A DNA stretch of 64,000 nt from Streptomyces marokkonensis. GTDB taxonomy: Bacteria; Actinomycetota; Actinomycetes; Streptomycetales; Streptomycetaceae. The translations under genes and the position numbers were made by a program. Positions within the stretch are counted from its first letter, which is position 1; each line of letters begins with the position of its first letter. Below, piece after piece: positions 8,639 to 16,619 of the stretch. A model generated the notes under the pieces. The model ran no database searches. It saw only the letters and a list, made by a program, of their open reading frames with translations, and had not been told where the DNA came from. Location: positions 152,144 through 216,143 of the forward strand of contig NZ_VSKS01000014.1 in the NCBI RefSeq assembly GCF_008312835.1. Direction: 5' to 3'.

Positions 8639-10099
8639 GTGACGTCCCGTATCCCGCGCGACTCCAGGCTTCGACTCGTCCGCCCCCGACCCCTGGCCGC
8701 CGCCCCCACAGCGATCAACCAGCGACGCCCGCGCCGCCCCGCGCCCCGCCCTCCGGAGGGCACCCCCGCACCGGCGGAGCTGGCCAGAATGGCGCGCTCC
8801 CACCTGGCCGCGGCGGCCCGCGTCGCCCGCTGGGCCGACGCCGCCCTCGGCCCCGGCCGGAACGCCGCCACCGCCGACGGCAAGGCCACCCTCTCCGACG
8901 CGTCCGCCGAACACGCGGCCCGTGCCCTGGGCCTGACCCCCGCTCAGGTCCGCGCCGACTGGGACACCGCCCGCCTGGCCGGCCTCGTCGAGGTGCACGG
9001 CGACACCGCCCGCCCCGGCTGGCGGCTGCGCGCCTGGGACCGCGACGACAGCGCCGTACTGCGCGGCTGGGTCGCCCTCTGCGACGCCTGGTCGCTCGCC
9101 CACCCGGAGCCCGAGGAGTACGAGCCCGCCGCCGTCGCCGAGGTCGTCACGGCCATGCCGCAGGTGCTCTCCTTCCTCCAGCTGTCCGCCGGCCCCGTCC
9201 CCGTGCCGCAGCTCCTCGACCTTCTGCAGCAGCGCGTCACCGAGCTGCGCACGGAGCGCTGCGAGGTCGACTACGCGCCGCAGGCCGACGACGCGTCAGC
9301 GGCCTGCGGGGACCGGACCGGAACCGGTGGCGGACTCCAGCGGCCCCGCCCCGCGCTCGCCGAGCCGGCCGCCGCCGACGCCCCGCTCGAACCGCTGCTC
9401 GACTGGGCGCTGCGTGCCCTCGCCTCCGTCGGCGCCCTCACCTACGGAGACGGGCAGGCCACGCTCACCCCGCTGGGCAGCTGGGCGGTGTGGGTCAAGC
9501 TGGAGCAGATCTGCGTCGCCGCGCAGAGCCCCGCCGGCAACATCGAGCAGGGCGCCGAGGACATGCTGCGCGGCTGCGCCCGGCTGCGCCCCAACGCGGC
9601 CCGCGCCGAATACCGCGCCTGGCTCGCCGCCCGGCCGGTCGGAAGCGCCGTCACCGAGCTGATCGACGCCGCCCGCGGCGAGGACGCCCTGCTGCGCGGC
9701 CTCGCCTTCGAGGCGCTGCGCGTGGTCGGCGCCCCCGCCGAGCCCGAGGTCCGCACCGTGCTCGACGAGCCGGCGCTGCGGCCGTACGCCCTGCTGTGGC
9801 TGGCCGAGCACGAGGGCGCCGACCCCGAGGACGCCCACGAGGTCCTCACCCGCGAGGAGGCCACCTGGCTCTGGGTGGACACCGCCGCCGCCGTCGCCGA
9901 CCACGGCGAGGCCCCGCTGCTGGTGAGGCACCTGGAGTCGGCGGTGCAGCCGACCGTGCCCACGCTGCTCAGCGAGGTGCGCGCCGTCGGCCACCCGCGG
10001 ACCGTGCAGGTCCTGGTCGCCCTCGCCGCCGCCCACCCCGACCCGGCCCTGGCCAAGGCGGTCCGCCGGGCCGCCTTCCAGGTCCACACCGGCGGCTGA
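8639..10099 (+). CDS. Conserved actinobacterial protein of unknown function with HEAT-like C-terminus
   Basis: About 486 residues from GTG 8639, which has a plausible ribosome-binding site (CGGAAG 8 nt upstream); an earlier GTG at 8537 is possible. Residues ~1-45 are basic and Pro-rich. The middle part (LSDASAEHAARALGLTPAQV; GALTYGDGQATLTPLGSWAV) looks like two winged-helix-type modules, and the last ~130 residues are Ala/Leu-rich helical pairs resembling HEAT repeats (LRGLAFEALRVVGAPAEPEV onward). No catalytic motif or membrane segment seen. Convergent with the VOC gene. I do not recognise a function; regulatory or scaffold roles are guesses. Confidence 0.75.
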   Translation: MTSRIPRDSRLRLVRPRPLAAAPTAINQRRPRRPAPRPPEGTPAPAELARMARSHLAAAARVARWADAALGPGRNAATADGKATLSDASAEHAARALGLTPAQVRADWDTARLAGLVEVHGDTARPGWRLRAWDRDDSAVLRGWVALCDAWSLAHPEPEEYEPAAVAEVVTAMPQVLSFLQLSAGPVPVPQLLDLLQQRVTELRTERCEVDYAPQADDASAACGDRTGTGGGLQRPRPALAEPAAADAPLEPLLDWALRALASVGALTYGDGQATLTPLGSWAVWVKLEQICVAAQSPAGNIEQGAEDMLRGCARLRPNAARAEYRAWLAARPVGSAVTELIDAARGEDALLRGLAFEALRVVGAPAEPEVRTVLDEPALRPYALLWLAEHEGADPEDAHEVLTREEATWLWVDTAAAVADHGEAPLLVRHLESAVQPTVPTLLSEVRAVGHPRTVQVLVALAAAHPDPALAKAVRRAAFQVHTGG

Positions 10100-10117
10100 C
10101 ACCGGCCCGGGGCGCGC

Positions 10118-10531
10118 TCAGGCCCCGGTCTCCGGGGCGTACGTGCCGAAGGTCCAGACGTTGCCCCCGAGGTCCCGGGCCATGTAGTCCCGGGAGCCGT
10201 AGTCCTGGTCCGTCGGGGGCATCAGGATCTCCGCGCCCTGCTCCACCGCGCGCCGGTGGTGTGCGTCGACGTCGTCCACGACGATGTACACCCCGGCCGG
10301 GCCCGCGCCCTTCATCGCCGTGTCGAACACCCCGCCGCGGCCCTTCGAGCCCAGCATCACCACGCCGTTGCCCTGCGCCAGCTCGGCGTGCATCACCGTG
10401 CCGTCCTCGCCCTCGTACACCGACAGCTCCGTGAAGCCGAAGGCCTCCGTGAGCTGCCGGATCGCCGCCTTCGCGTCCCCGTACAGCAGCGTCGGAACGA
10501 CGCTCGGACGCCCGCCGCCCGTGCCTGCCAT
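10118..10531 (-). CDS. VOC (glyoxalase/bleomycin-resistance fold) family protein
   Basis: 137 residues from ATG 10531, preceded by GGGAAG at good spacing. Two beta-alpha-beta-beta-beta units: VVPTLLYGDAKAAIRQLTEAFG at the N-terminus (PhnB/YdhR-like opening) and a C-terminal unit with YIVVDDVDAHHRRAVEQGAE, then DYGSRDYMARDLGGNVWTF. Such proteins bind metals or small ligands; the closing DLGGNVWTFGTY is typical of members of unknown substrate. Stands alone, convergent to the preceding gene and divergent from the ABC-F gene. Confidence 0.88.
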   Translation of the reverse strand: MAGTGGGRPSVVPTLLYGDAKAAIRQLTEAFGFTELSVYEGEDGTVMHAELAQGNGVVMLGSKGRGGVFDTAMKGAGPAGVYIVVDDVDAHHRRAVEQGAEILMPPTDQDYGSRDYMARDLGGNVWTFGTYAPETGA

Positions 10532-10649
10532 GGCGATCACTTCCCTGTGTCTCGCGTGCACCGGAATGTCCACGTGCCGCCCAGTCTGACACCGGGCATC
10601 GACAACCTCCGGGACGCCCGCACGCGGAAAAGCGCTTGCACGGCCCCGT

Positions 10650-10673
10650 TAGAATGGCTCCCATGGCCATTCT
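10650..10673 (+). promoter_or_regulatory. Palindrome overlapping a -10-like element upstream of the ABC-F gene
   Basis: Perfect 8-bp inverted repeat: AGAATGGC (10651-10658) and GCCATTCT (10666-10673) with a 7-nt centre. Its left arm overlaps TAGAAT (10650-10655), a good -10 hexamer; no clear -35 is visible. The centre contains ATG 10663, start of a 7-codon frame. It could be an operator, a small RNA hairpin in the leader, or both. Confidence 0.5.
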
Positions 10674-10686
10674 CCTCGCGCATTAG
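10663..10686 (+). CDS. Possible 7-residue leader peptide (MAILLAH)
   Basis: ATG 10663 begins a frame of seven codons ending at TAG 10684-10686, 59 nt before the ABC-F start. The ATG lies 7 nt after the TAGAAT hexamer, a spacing that could give a leaderless transcript starting on or next to it. Short upstream frames control several ribosome-protecting ABC-F genes by attenuation, so this is a candidate. No antiterminator structure was proven and the frame could be chance. Confidence 0.3.
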   Translation: MAILLAH

Positions 10687-10745
10687 ACGGCGGGAACGTC
10701 CTCAGCCGCCCACCGCCATCCTCCCCACCGCCCAGGAGTCTGTCC

Positions 10746-12344
10746 GTGATCTCCGCCTCCGGCATCGAGCTGCGCGCCGGTGCCCGCGTCCTCATCGAAA
10801 GCGCCACCTTCCGCGTCGCCAAGGGCGATCGCATCGGCCTGGTCGGCCGCAACGGCGCGGGCAAGACCACCCTCACCAAGGTCCTCGCCGGCCAGGGCAT
10901 CCCCGCCGCCGGCAACGTCACCCGCTCCGGCGAGGTCGGCTACCTCCCCCAGGACCCCCGCACCGGCGACCTCGACATTCTCGCCCGCGACCGCATCCTC
11001 TCCGCCCGCGGCCTCGACGTACTGATCCGCAAGATGCGCGACAACGAGCAGCGCATCGCGAGCGGCCAGGGTGCCACGCGGGAGAAGGCGCTCAAGCAGT
11101 ACGAGCGCCAGGAGACCGAGTTCCTCACCAAGGGCGGATACGCCGCCGAGGCCGAGGCCGCCACGATCGCCGCCGCGCTCAACCTGCCCGACCGCGTGCT
11201 CGGCCAGCCCCTGCACACCCTCTCCGGCGGTCAGCGGCGCCGGGTGGAGCTCGCCAGGATCCTGTTCTCCGACGCGGACACCCTGCTCCTCGACGAGCCG
11301 ACCAACCACCTCGACGCCGACTCGATCGTCTGGCTGCGCGACTACCTCAAGACCTACCGCGGCGGCTTCATCGTCATCTCCCACGACGTGGACCTGGTCG
11401 AGACGGTCGTCAACAAGGTGTTCTACCTGGACGCCAACCGCGCCACCATCGACGTCTACAACATGGGCTGGAAGCTCTACCAGCAGCAGCGCGAGGCCGA
11501 CGAGAAGCGCCGCCGGCGCGAGCGGCAGAACGCCGAGAAGAAGGCCGCCGCCCTCAACGCGCAGGCCGACAAGATGCGCGCCAAGGCCACCAAGACGGTC
11601 GCCGCGCAGAACATGGCCCGCCGCGCGGAGCGCCTGCTGTCCGGTCTGGAGGACGTCCGCCAGTCCGACAAGGTCGCCAAGCTGCGCTTCCCCGAGCCCT
11701 CGCCCTGCGGCAAGACCCCGCTGATGGCCGAGGGCCTGTCGAAGTCGTACGGCTCCCTGGAGATCTTCACCGACGTCAGCCTGGCCATCGACAAGGGCTC
11801 CCGGGTCGTCATCCTCGGCCTCAACGGCGCCGGCAAGACCACCCTGCTGCGGCTCCTCGGCGGTGTCGAACAGCCGGACACCGGTGCCGTCGTCCCCGGT
11901 CACGGCCTCAAGCTCGGCTACTACGCCCAGGAGCACGAGACCCTCGACCCCGACCGCACCGTCCTGGAGAACATGCGCTCCGCCGCGCCCGACATGGACC
12001 TGGTCGAGGTCCGCAAGGTGCTCGGCTCGTTCCTGTTCTCCGGCGACGACGTGGACAAGCCGGCCGGTGTCCTCTCCGGTGGTGAGAAGACCCGTCTGGC
12101 GCTCGCCACCCTCGTGGTGTCCTCGGCGAACGTGCTGCTCCTCGACGAACCGACCAACAACCTCGACCCGGCCAGCCGGGAGGAGATCCTCGGCGCCCTG
12201 CGCACCTACAAGGGCGCGGTCGTCCTCGTCACCCACGACGAGGGCGCGGTCGAGGCGCTCCAGCCGGAGCGGATCATCCTGCTGCCGGACGGTGTCGAGG
12301 ACCTGTGGGGCGCCGACTACGCGGACCTGGTCGCCCTCGCCTGA
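10746..12344 (+). CDS. ABC-F family ATP-binding protein
   Basis: Soluble tandem-ATPase protein without membrane segments, 532 residues, GTG start 10746 after CAGGAG. Domain 1 has Walker A GRNGAGKTT (about residues 35-43), signature LSGGQRRR and Walker B LLLDEPTNHLD; domain 2 has GLNGAGKTT, LSGGEKTR and LLLDEPTNNLD. Between them lies the Arg/Lys/Ala-rich interdomain linker (EADEKRRRRERQNAEKKAAA), the part that reaches into the ribosome in ABC-F proteins. Role is translation factor or ribosome protection; whether it confers antibiotic resistance cannot be told from sequence. Confidence 0.93.
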   Translation: MISASGIELRAGARVLIESATFRVAKGDRIGLVGRNGAGKTTLTKVLAGQGIPAAGNVTRSGEVGYLPQDPRTGDLDILARDRILSARGLDVLIRKMRDNEQRIASGQGATREKALKQYERQETEFLTKGGYAAEAEAATIAAALNLPDRVLGQPLHTLSGGQRRRVELARILFSDADTLLLDEPTNHLDADSIVWLRDYLKTYRGGFIVISHDVDLVETVVNKVFYLDANRATIDVYNMGWKLYQQQREADEKRRRRERQNAEKKAAALNAQADKMRAKATKTVAAQNMARRAERLLSGLEDVRQSDKVAKLRFPEPSPCGKTPLMAEGLSKSYGSLEIFTDVSLAIDKGSRVVILGLNGAGKTTLLRLLGGVEQPDTGAVVPGHGLKLGYYAQEHETLDPDRTVLENMRSAAPDMDLVEVRKVLGSFLFSGDDVDKPAGVLSGGEKTRLALATLVVSSANVLLLDEPTNNLDPASREEILGALRTYKGAVVLVTHDEGAVEALQPERIILLPDGVEDLWGADYADLVALA

Positions 12345-12706
12345 ACCGGCGCGGCCGTCAGCCGGGGGTGACCGAATGCGTGATCCACTGCGCATGGATC
12401 ATTCGGCCCATCGGTGATCCATCATTCGTGTGAGATCTCCTCACCCCGAGGTGTGTCCTACACCGATGCCGCGGCCGCGCCCCCGGTCGGCCGGTGCTCG
12501 GCACCCACCCCTTTCTGACCTGGCACTTCGCGGAGGAACCCGATTGGAGGTATCGGCGGCACCTGCCGGAATATCCAATTCCGCATGTGGGGACGCACTC
12601 CCGTCGTCACAACCTTGTCTCATCGACCTTGCCGAATGGGTGGCCATGAGGGCCGGGAGGGGTGATCATGAGGAGACCAGAGCGCACTTCCCATGAGGAG
12701 GCACGG
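12345..12706 (+). other. Intergenic region with a TGATCCA inverted/direct repeat cluster
   Basis: 362 nt between the ABC-F gene and the small helix-turn-helix gene. TGATCCA (12381-12387) is mirrored by TGGATCA (12395-12401) and repeated at 12415-12421; CCGAA and TTCGG flank the inverted pair and TCATTCG follows the third copy. This may be the ABC-F terminator region or an operator array. The remainder is moderately lower in G+C and probably holds the promoter of the downstream gene; no coding sequence was convincing. Confidence 0.6.
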
Positions 12707-12928
12707 GTGGCCGAGACTCTGAAGAAGGGCAGCCGGGTGACCGGCGCCGCGCGCGACAAGCTCGCGGCAGACCTGAAGAAGAAGTACGACGCCGGTGCGA
12801 GCATCCGGGCGTTGGCCGAGGAGACCGGCCGCTCGTATGGCTTTGTGCACCGCATGCTCAGCGAGTCGGGTGTCACGCTCCGAGGGCGTGGCGGGGCGAC
12901 ACGGGGCAAAAAGGCCCCTTCGGCCTGA
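12707..12928 (+). CDS. Small helix-turn-helix DNA-binding protein
   Basis: 73 residues from GTG 12707, with AGGAGG six bases upstream. Contains a Hin/resolvase-like helix-turn-helix: LAADLKKKYDAGASIRALAEETGRSYGFVHRMLSESGVTLRGRG in outline (helix 1 residues ~17-26, recognition helix ~40-50). The ends are basic (ETLKKGSRVTG; GRGGATRGKKAPSA), typical of DNA-coating or nucleoid-associated mini-proteins conserved across Streptomyces. An in-frame upstream ATG (12662) is possible but the ribosome-binding site favours GTG 12707. Target sites are unknown. Confidence 0.85.
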   Translation: MAETLKKGSRVTGAARDKLAADLKKKYDAGASIRALAEETGRSYGFVHRMLSESGVTLRGRGGATRGKKAPSA

Positions 12929-12957
12929 CCCCGGCACCACGGGAACCCCGATGGTGG

Positions 12958-12989
12958 CCACCCGGTCGGACAACCGGTCGGCCGGGTGG
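12958..12989 (+). terminator. Inverted repeat between the HTH gene and enoyl-CoA hydratase
   Basis: CCACCCGG (12958-12965) pairs with CCGGGTGG (12982-12989) around a 16-nt loop that itself contains the direct repeat CCGGTCGG. A short T-containing stretch follows (TTACTGTG). It could terminate the HTH gene or act as an operator 46 nt before the hydratase start. Confidence 0.4.
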
Positions 12990-13034
12990 TTACTGTGCAG
13001 TCACTTAGATGACCGCACCCATCGGAGGCGCCCC

Positions 13035-13838
13035 ATGGCTTCGTCCGCCCAGGACCTCGGTCCGGTACTCGACAAGGACGGCGTACGGCTCACCGTCGAC
13101 GACGCGATCGCCACGGTGACGCTGACCAATCCGGCCAAGCGCAACGCGCAGAGCCCCGCTCTGTGGCGGGCCCTGACCGAGGCCGGCCGGCTGCTGCCCG
13201 GCTCGGTCCGGGTCGTGGTGCTGCGCGGGGAGGGCAAGTCCTTCTCCGCCGGGCTCGACCGGCAGATGCTCACGCCCCAGGGAATCGAGGGCGAGCCGTC
13301 GTTCATCGACCTCGCGCGCGGTGACGACGCCGAGCTGGACGCCACCATCGCCGTCTACCAGGAGGCGTTCACCTGGTGGCGGCGCAGCGACATCGTGTCC
13401 ATCGCCGCTGTGCAGGGACACGCCATCGGGGCCGGTTTCCAGCTGGCCCTCGCCTGTGACCTGCGCGTCGTCGCGGACGATGTGCAGTTCGCCATGCGCG
13501 AGACCAGCCTCGGCCTCGTCCCCGACCTGACCGGCACGCACCCCTTGGTGAGCCTCGTCGGCTACGCCCGCGCCCTGGAGATCTGCGCGACCGGACGCTT
13601 CGTCACGGCCGAGGAGTCCGTGAACACCGGCCTGGCCAACCTCGCCGTGCCCGCCGCCGACCTGGACGCGACCGTCCAGGACCTCGCCGCGGCGCTGCTG
13701 GCGGCGCCCCGGGACGCCGTGATCGAGACCAAGGCCCTCCTGCGCGGCGCACAGGACCGCACCTACGAGGAGCAGCGCGCCGCGGAACGCGCGGCCCAGG
13801 CCCGCCGCCTGCGCGACCTGGCCGGCATGGGCGAATAG
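13035..13838 (+). CDS. Enoyl-CoA hydratase/isomerase family protein
   Basis: 267-residue crotonase-fold enzyme acting on acyl-CoA thioesters in fatty-acid or amino-acid catabolism. Start ATG 13035 with GGAGG upstream. Landmarks: NPAKRNAQSPALW (substrate entry), GKSFSAGLD (oxyanion-hole strand), AAVQGHAIGAGFQLALACDLRV (second oxyanion loop) and MRETSLGLVPDLTGTHPL carrying a catalytic acid position. A Gln-Gly-His (rather than the common NG) in the second loop is a variation also found in other members. Stands alone; substrate specificity cannot be assigned. Confidence 0.9.
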   Translation: MASSAQDLGPVLDKDGVRLTVDDAIATVTLTNPAKRNAQSPALWRALTEAGRLLPGSVRVVVLRGEGKSFSAGLDRQMLTPQGIEGEPSFIDLARGDDAELDATIAVYQEAFTWWRRSDIVSIAAVQGHAIGAGFQLALACDLRVVADDVQFAMRETSLGLVPDLTGTHPLVSLVGYARALEICATGRFVTAEESVNTGLANLAVPAADLDATVQDLAAALLAAPRDAVIETKALLRGAQDRTYEEQRAAERAAQARRLRDLAGMGE

Positions 13839-14096
13839 CAGACGGGCGATGCCCGGACCCGGCACCGGACGTGGCGGTGCCCGATGTCCGGCGGTGGCCG
13901 GACCGGCACCCGGGGATGCCCGGATCCCGGCGGTGGCCGGACGAGAGCAGCGGGCGGGGCGGGGTGGGTGGCTGGTGGTCGGGGCCGGCCACGGCGTCGC
14001 CTGGACGGTACGTCGTGACCCGCCCCGCTGAACAGGGCGCCCGCCCGACGCGCGTGGGGCCGGCGACCCCGCTCGCCCGTGCCGGTGCGCGGCCGG

Positions 14097-14819
14097 TCAG
14101 TCGAGTGCCGTCACCAGGACGGTGACCGTCGGCCGGTCCGGCAGTGACGCCGCCACGGCCGTGCGGACCGCCCGGGCCACCTCCAGGGGGTGGTGATCCG
14201 ACCGGACGGCGAGGTCCACGCGCGCGTGGCGGTGGGGCAGGGCCGCCCCGCCCGGGTGCTCGGACAGGTGGACGGGGCGGCCCGGTGTCCCCGTCAGCCG
14301 GGTCACCCCCGGGACGGCGAGCGCGGCTGCCGCGATCCGGCCGGCCTCCGGGCCGCCGGGCCCCGGCGGCCCGGAGGCGGGTTCCCGAGCCGGCGCCCCG
14401 GGCCGCGCCGGCGGCTCCGTGTCCAGCAACTCCGTCACCCGCAGGTCCACCTGGATGACGGCCAGGCCGATCCGTTCCGCCGCCTCGGCCAGCGCCGTAC
14501 GCAGCAGCGACGCCGTCACCGGCAGCGGCCGGGACGCCGTGGCCGCGAACTCCGCGGCCAGCCGCAGCGGGCCCGGCGGCAGCGCGCTCGGCGGGGCCGG
14601 TACGACCGGCTCGCCCACCGCCTCCCGCGGGCCTTCCGCCGGCCCGATCCGCAGGCCGTCCAGGCGTACGCCGGGCACGGCCCGCGCCGCCGCGCGGCGC
14701 AGCGGCACAGCCGCTGCCCGCTCCGCGATCCACGCGCCGTCGCGCGGTCCCCCCAGGGGCACGATCCTGCCAAGCCCCACCTGTTGCCGTACCGCTCGCG
14801 TCCACCGGTCCGCCGTCAC
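14097..14819 (-). CDS. Conserved Streptomyces protein of the P10-like family, divergent from Asp23 genes
   Basis: About 240 residues from GTG 14819 (a GGAGGA lies immediately before it, so the true start may be a little downstream). N-terminus VTADRWTRAVRQQVGLGRIVPLG; the C-terminal ~90 residues (RIAAAALAVPGVTRL ... HARVDLAVRSDHHPLEVARAVRTAVAASL) have the pattern of an Asp23-like domain: a basic/hydrophobic helix followed by VDL and repeated Val strands. The 258 nt beyond its 3' end (13839-14096) hold only a repeated CGGCGGTGGCCGGAC motif. Likely functionally linked to the divergent Asp23/AmaP operon; role unknown. Confidence 0.75.
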   Translation of the reverse strand: MTADRWTRAVRQQVGLGRIVPLGGPRDGAWIAERAAAVPLRRAAARAVPGVRLDGLRIGPAEGPREAVGEPVVPAPPSALPPGPLRLAAEFAATASRPLPVTASLLRTALAEAAERIGLAVIQVDLRVTELLDTEPPARPGAPAREPASGPPGPGGPEAGRIAAAALAVPGVTRLTGTPGRPVHLSEHPGGAALPHRHARVDLAVRSDHHPLEVARAVRTAVAASLPDRPTVTVLVTALD

Positions 14820-14905
14820 TCCTCCAGCCTGCCGTATTCCTGGCGCGGTGCGGCGCAACCATGCATACGGTTGTCGCAGGAGGACGACCGAAGGGACGTA
14901 CGGCG

Positions 14906-15400
14906 ATGACCGACATGACCGAGCCAGGCCCGGTACGGGCCCCCGACGCCGAGAAGAACCCCGTGGAGACCACCTCGCGCAAGGGCCAGGGAACCCGGCG
15001 CGGCGGCGGTGACCCCGCCACCCGCGGCCGCACCACCATCTCCGACGGTGTGGTGGAGAAGATCGCCGGACTGGCGGCCCGGGACGTGTTCGGCGTCCAC
15101 GCGATGGGCAGCGGGCTGTCGCGGACCTTCGGAGCCGTACGCGACCGCGTGCCCGGCGGCTCCAAGTCGGTGGCGCGCGGCGTGAAGGCCGAGGTCGGCG
15201 AGGTGCAGACCGCGCTCGACCTGGAGATCGTCGTCGTCTACGGCGTGTCCATCGCCGACGTCGCCAGGGACGTCCGGGAGAACGTGATCGCCGCGGTCGA
15301 GCGGATGACCGGCCTGGAAGTGGTCGAGGTCAACATCGCGGTGAGCGACGTGAAGCTCCCCGACGAGGAGGACGAGGAGCCGGAGAGCCGCCTCCAGTGA
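14906..15400 (+). CDS. Asp23/Gls24 family envelope stress response protein
   Basis: 164 residues from ATG 14906. Residues ~1-50 are a charged, disordered tail; from TTISDGVVEKIAGLAARDV onward it matches Asp23: EKIAGLAARDVFGVHAMG, then alternating strands ALDLEIVVVYGVSIADVARDVRENV and GLEVVEVNIAVSDV. In Firmicutes Asp23 is a membrane-associated protein tethered by AmaP; here an AmaP-like gene closes the same operon, supporting an envelope-homeostasis role. The acidic tail DEEDEEPES is notable. First gene of a compact five-gene set. Confidence 0.9.
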   Translation: MTDMTEPGPVRAPDAEKNPVETTSRKGQGTRRGGGDPATRGRTTISDGVVEKIAGLAARDVFGVHAMGSGLSRTFGAVRDRVPGGSKSVARGVKAEVGEVQTALDLEIVVVYGVSIADVARDVRENVIAAVERMTGLEVVEVNIAVSDVKLPDEEDEEPESRLQ

Positions 15401-15425
15401 GGCTCGCTGAGCGGAGGAGCGCATC

Positions 15426-15611
15426 ATGAACACAGCCGTGGTCGGCATGATCGTCGGCATGGCGCTGGGCTTCGCCGGATACTTCGGCGGATTCGGGGCC
15501 TTCCTGCTGGTGGCGGCCCTGGGCGCCGTCGGTTTCGTCGTTGGACGGTTCCTCGAGGGGGACCTGGAACTCGGCGACTTCTTCCGTCCCCGTGACGAGC
15601 GGCGGAGGTGA
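15426..15611 (+). CDS. DUF2273-like small membrane protein
   Basis: 61 residues: two glycine-rich hydrophobic segments (VGMIVGMALGFAGYFGGFGAF and LLVAALGAVGFVVGRF) then an acidic-basic tail (LEGDLELGDFFRPRDERRR). Small proteins of this shape sit next to Asp23 genes in Gram-positive bacteria and are thought to lie in the membrane beside AmaP. Preceded by GGAGG; its stop lies 5 nt before the next start. Confidence 0.82.
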   Translation: MNTAVVGMIVGMALGFAGYFGGFGAFLLVAALGAVGFVVGRFLEGDLELGDFFRPRDERRR

Positions 15612-15616
15612 CGCCG

Positions 15617-15991
15617 GTGAGCACGGGGGCCGTCGGACCCGGCGGGAGCCCGGCCGCCGTCGCACCGGGCGGGCGCGGGGCGACCAGGATCGCCGACCGG
15701 GTGGTCGCGAAGATCGCCTCGCAGGCCGCCCGTGAGGCGGTGGGCACCCTGCCGCCGGGCGCCGCGCCACCGCACGCGAGCGTGGCCGTGCACCACGACA
15801 CCGCCCGGGTGCGCGTGCACGTCGAACTGGCCTACCCGGGCGACATCGGCGGCCGGTGCGCACAGGTACGGCGCCAGGTGGTCGACCGGGTGCGTTCCCT
15901 GGCGGGCATGGCCGTGCCGGAGGTCGTCGTCCAGGTGGAGCGGCTGCACCTGGCGGCCGCGTCCGGCGCGGCGCACGGGAGGACGCGATGA
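15617..15991 (+). CDS. Second Asp23-like protein
   Basis: 124 residues from GTG 15617, chosen because CGGAGG lies 7 nt upstream; GTG 15608 would overlap the previous stop. After a Gly/Ala-rich start, RIADRVVAKIASQAAREAVGTLPPG and VRVHVELAYPGDIGGRCAQVRRQVVDRVRSLAG followed by EVVVQVERL give the Asp23 helix-strand pattern, but the family core is shorter than in the first paralogue. Its stop overlaps the next start by 4 nt (ATGA). Probably forms mixed assemblies with the first Asp23 protein (inference). Confidence 0.8.
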   Translation: MSTGAVGPGGSPAAVAPGGRGATRIADRVVAKIASQAAREAVGTLPPGAAPPHASVAVHHDTARVRVHVELAYPGDIGGRCAQVRRQVVDRVRSLAGMAVPEVVVQVERLHLAAASGAAHGRTR

Positions 15992-16617
15992 GCGACCCCC
16001 GGGGCACAGTCCTGGAGAAGAGTCCCCCGCCTGTCGGGGACGGAGCCGACGGGGCCGGCGGGAGCGACGGAGGGCACCGGCGCTTCTGGTCGGCCCGCCG
16101 GGTCCCCGCGGGCCTGCTCGCGCTGGTGACCCTGGTGATCGCGGGCGCGTTCCTGTACGACATCGCCGCGGTGCGCGCCGACCGCGCCGGGATGAGCTGG
16201 CGCCGGGAACTGGCCCGGCAACTGGCCGAACGGCCCCTGGACGACGTCTGGGTGCTGACCGGCGCCGCTGTCGCCGCCGCGCTCGGACTCTGGCTGTTCC
16301 TGCTCGCGGTGACGCCCGGCCTGCGTTCCCTGCTCCCGATGCGCCGCACCCGTCCCGACGTACGCGCCGGACTGGACCGCGACGCCGCCGCGATGGTGCT
16401 GCGGGACCGGGCCATGGAGGTGGCCGGCGTCCAGTCGGTGCGGGTCAGGATGACGCGCGCCCGCGCCGACGTCCGCGCGGCGGCGCACTTCCGTGAACTG
16501 GACGACGTACGGGCGGACATGACCACGGTGCTCGAGGACGCGGTCGAACGGCTGGGCCTGGCCCGGCCGCCCAGACTGTCGCTGCGCGTGCGGCGACCCG
16601 GCAGGAAGGGGCGATAG
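15988..16617 (+). CDS. DUF6286-type membrane protein of the Asp23 operon
   Basis: 209 residues from ATG 15988, which overlaps the previous stop. Residues ~1-30 are polar and Gly-rich; two transmembrane helices follow (VPAGLLALVTLVIAGAFLYD and VLTGAAVAAALGLWLFLLAV); the C-terminal ~90 residues form a cytoplasmic domain with DRDAAAMVLRDRAMEVAGV and VRVRMTRARADVRAAAHF, an Asp23-like strand pattern. So it looks like a membrane-anchored Asp23-like protein. Two bases separate it from the AmaP-like gene. Confidence 0.82.
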   Translation: MSDPRGTVLEKSPPPVGDGADGAGGSDGGHRRFWSARRVPAGLLALVTLVIAGAFLYDIAAVRADRAGMSWRRELARQLAERPLDDVWVLTGAAVAAALGLWLFLLAVTPGLRSLLPMRRTRPDVRAGLDRDAAAMVLRDRAMEVAGVQSVRVRMTRARADVRAAAHFRELDDVRADMTTVLEDAVERLGLARPPRLSLRVRRPGRKGR

Positions 16618-16619
16618 CG

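Noticed and set aside
13839-14096. Coding or CRISPR-like repeat in the gap with CGGCGGTGGCCGGAC copies
   Set aside because: Only two copies of a 15-mer with irregular spacing and no coding character; not a CRISPR array.
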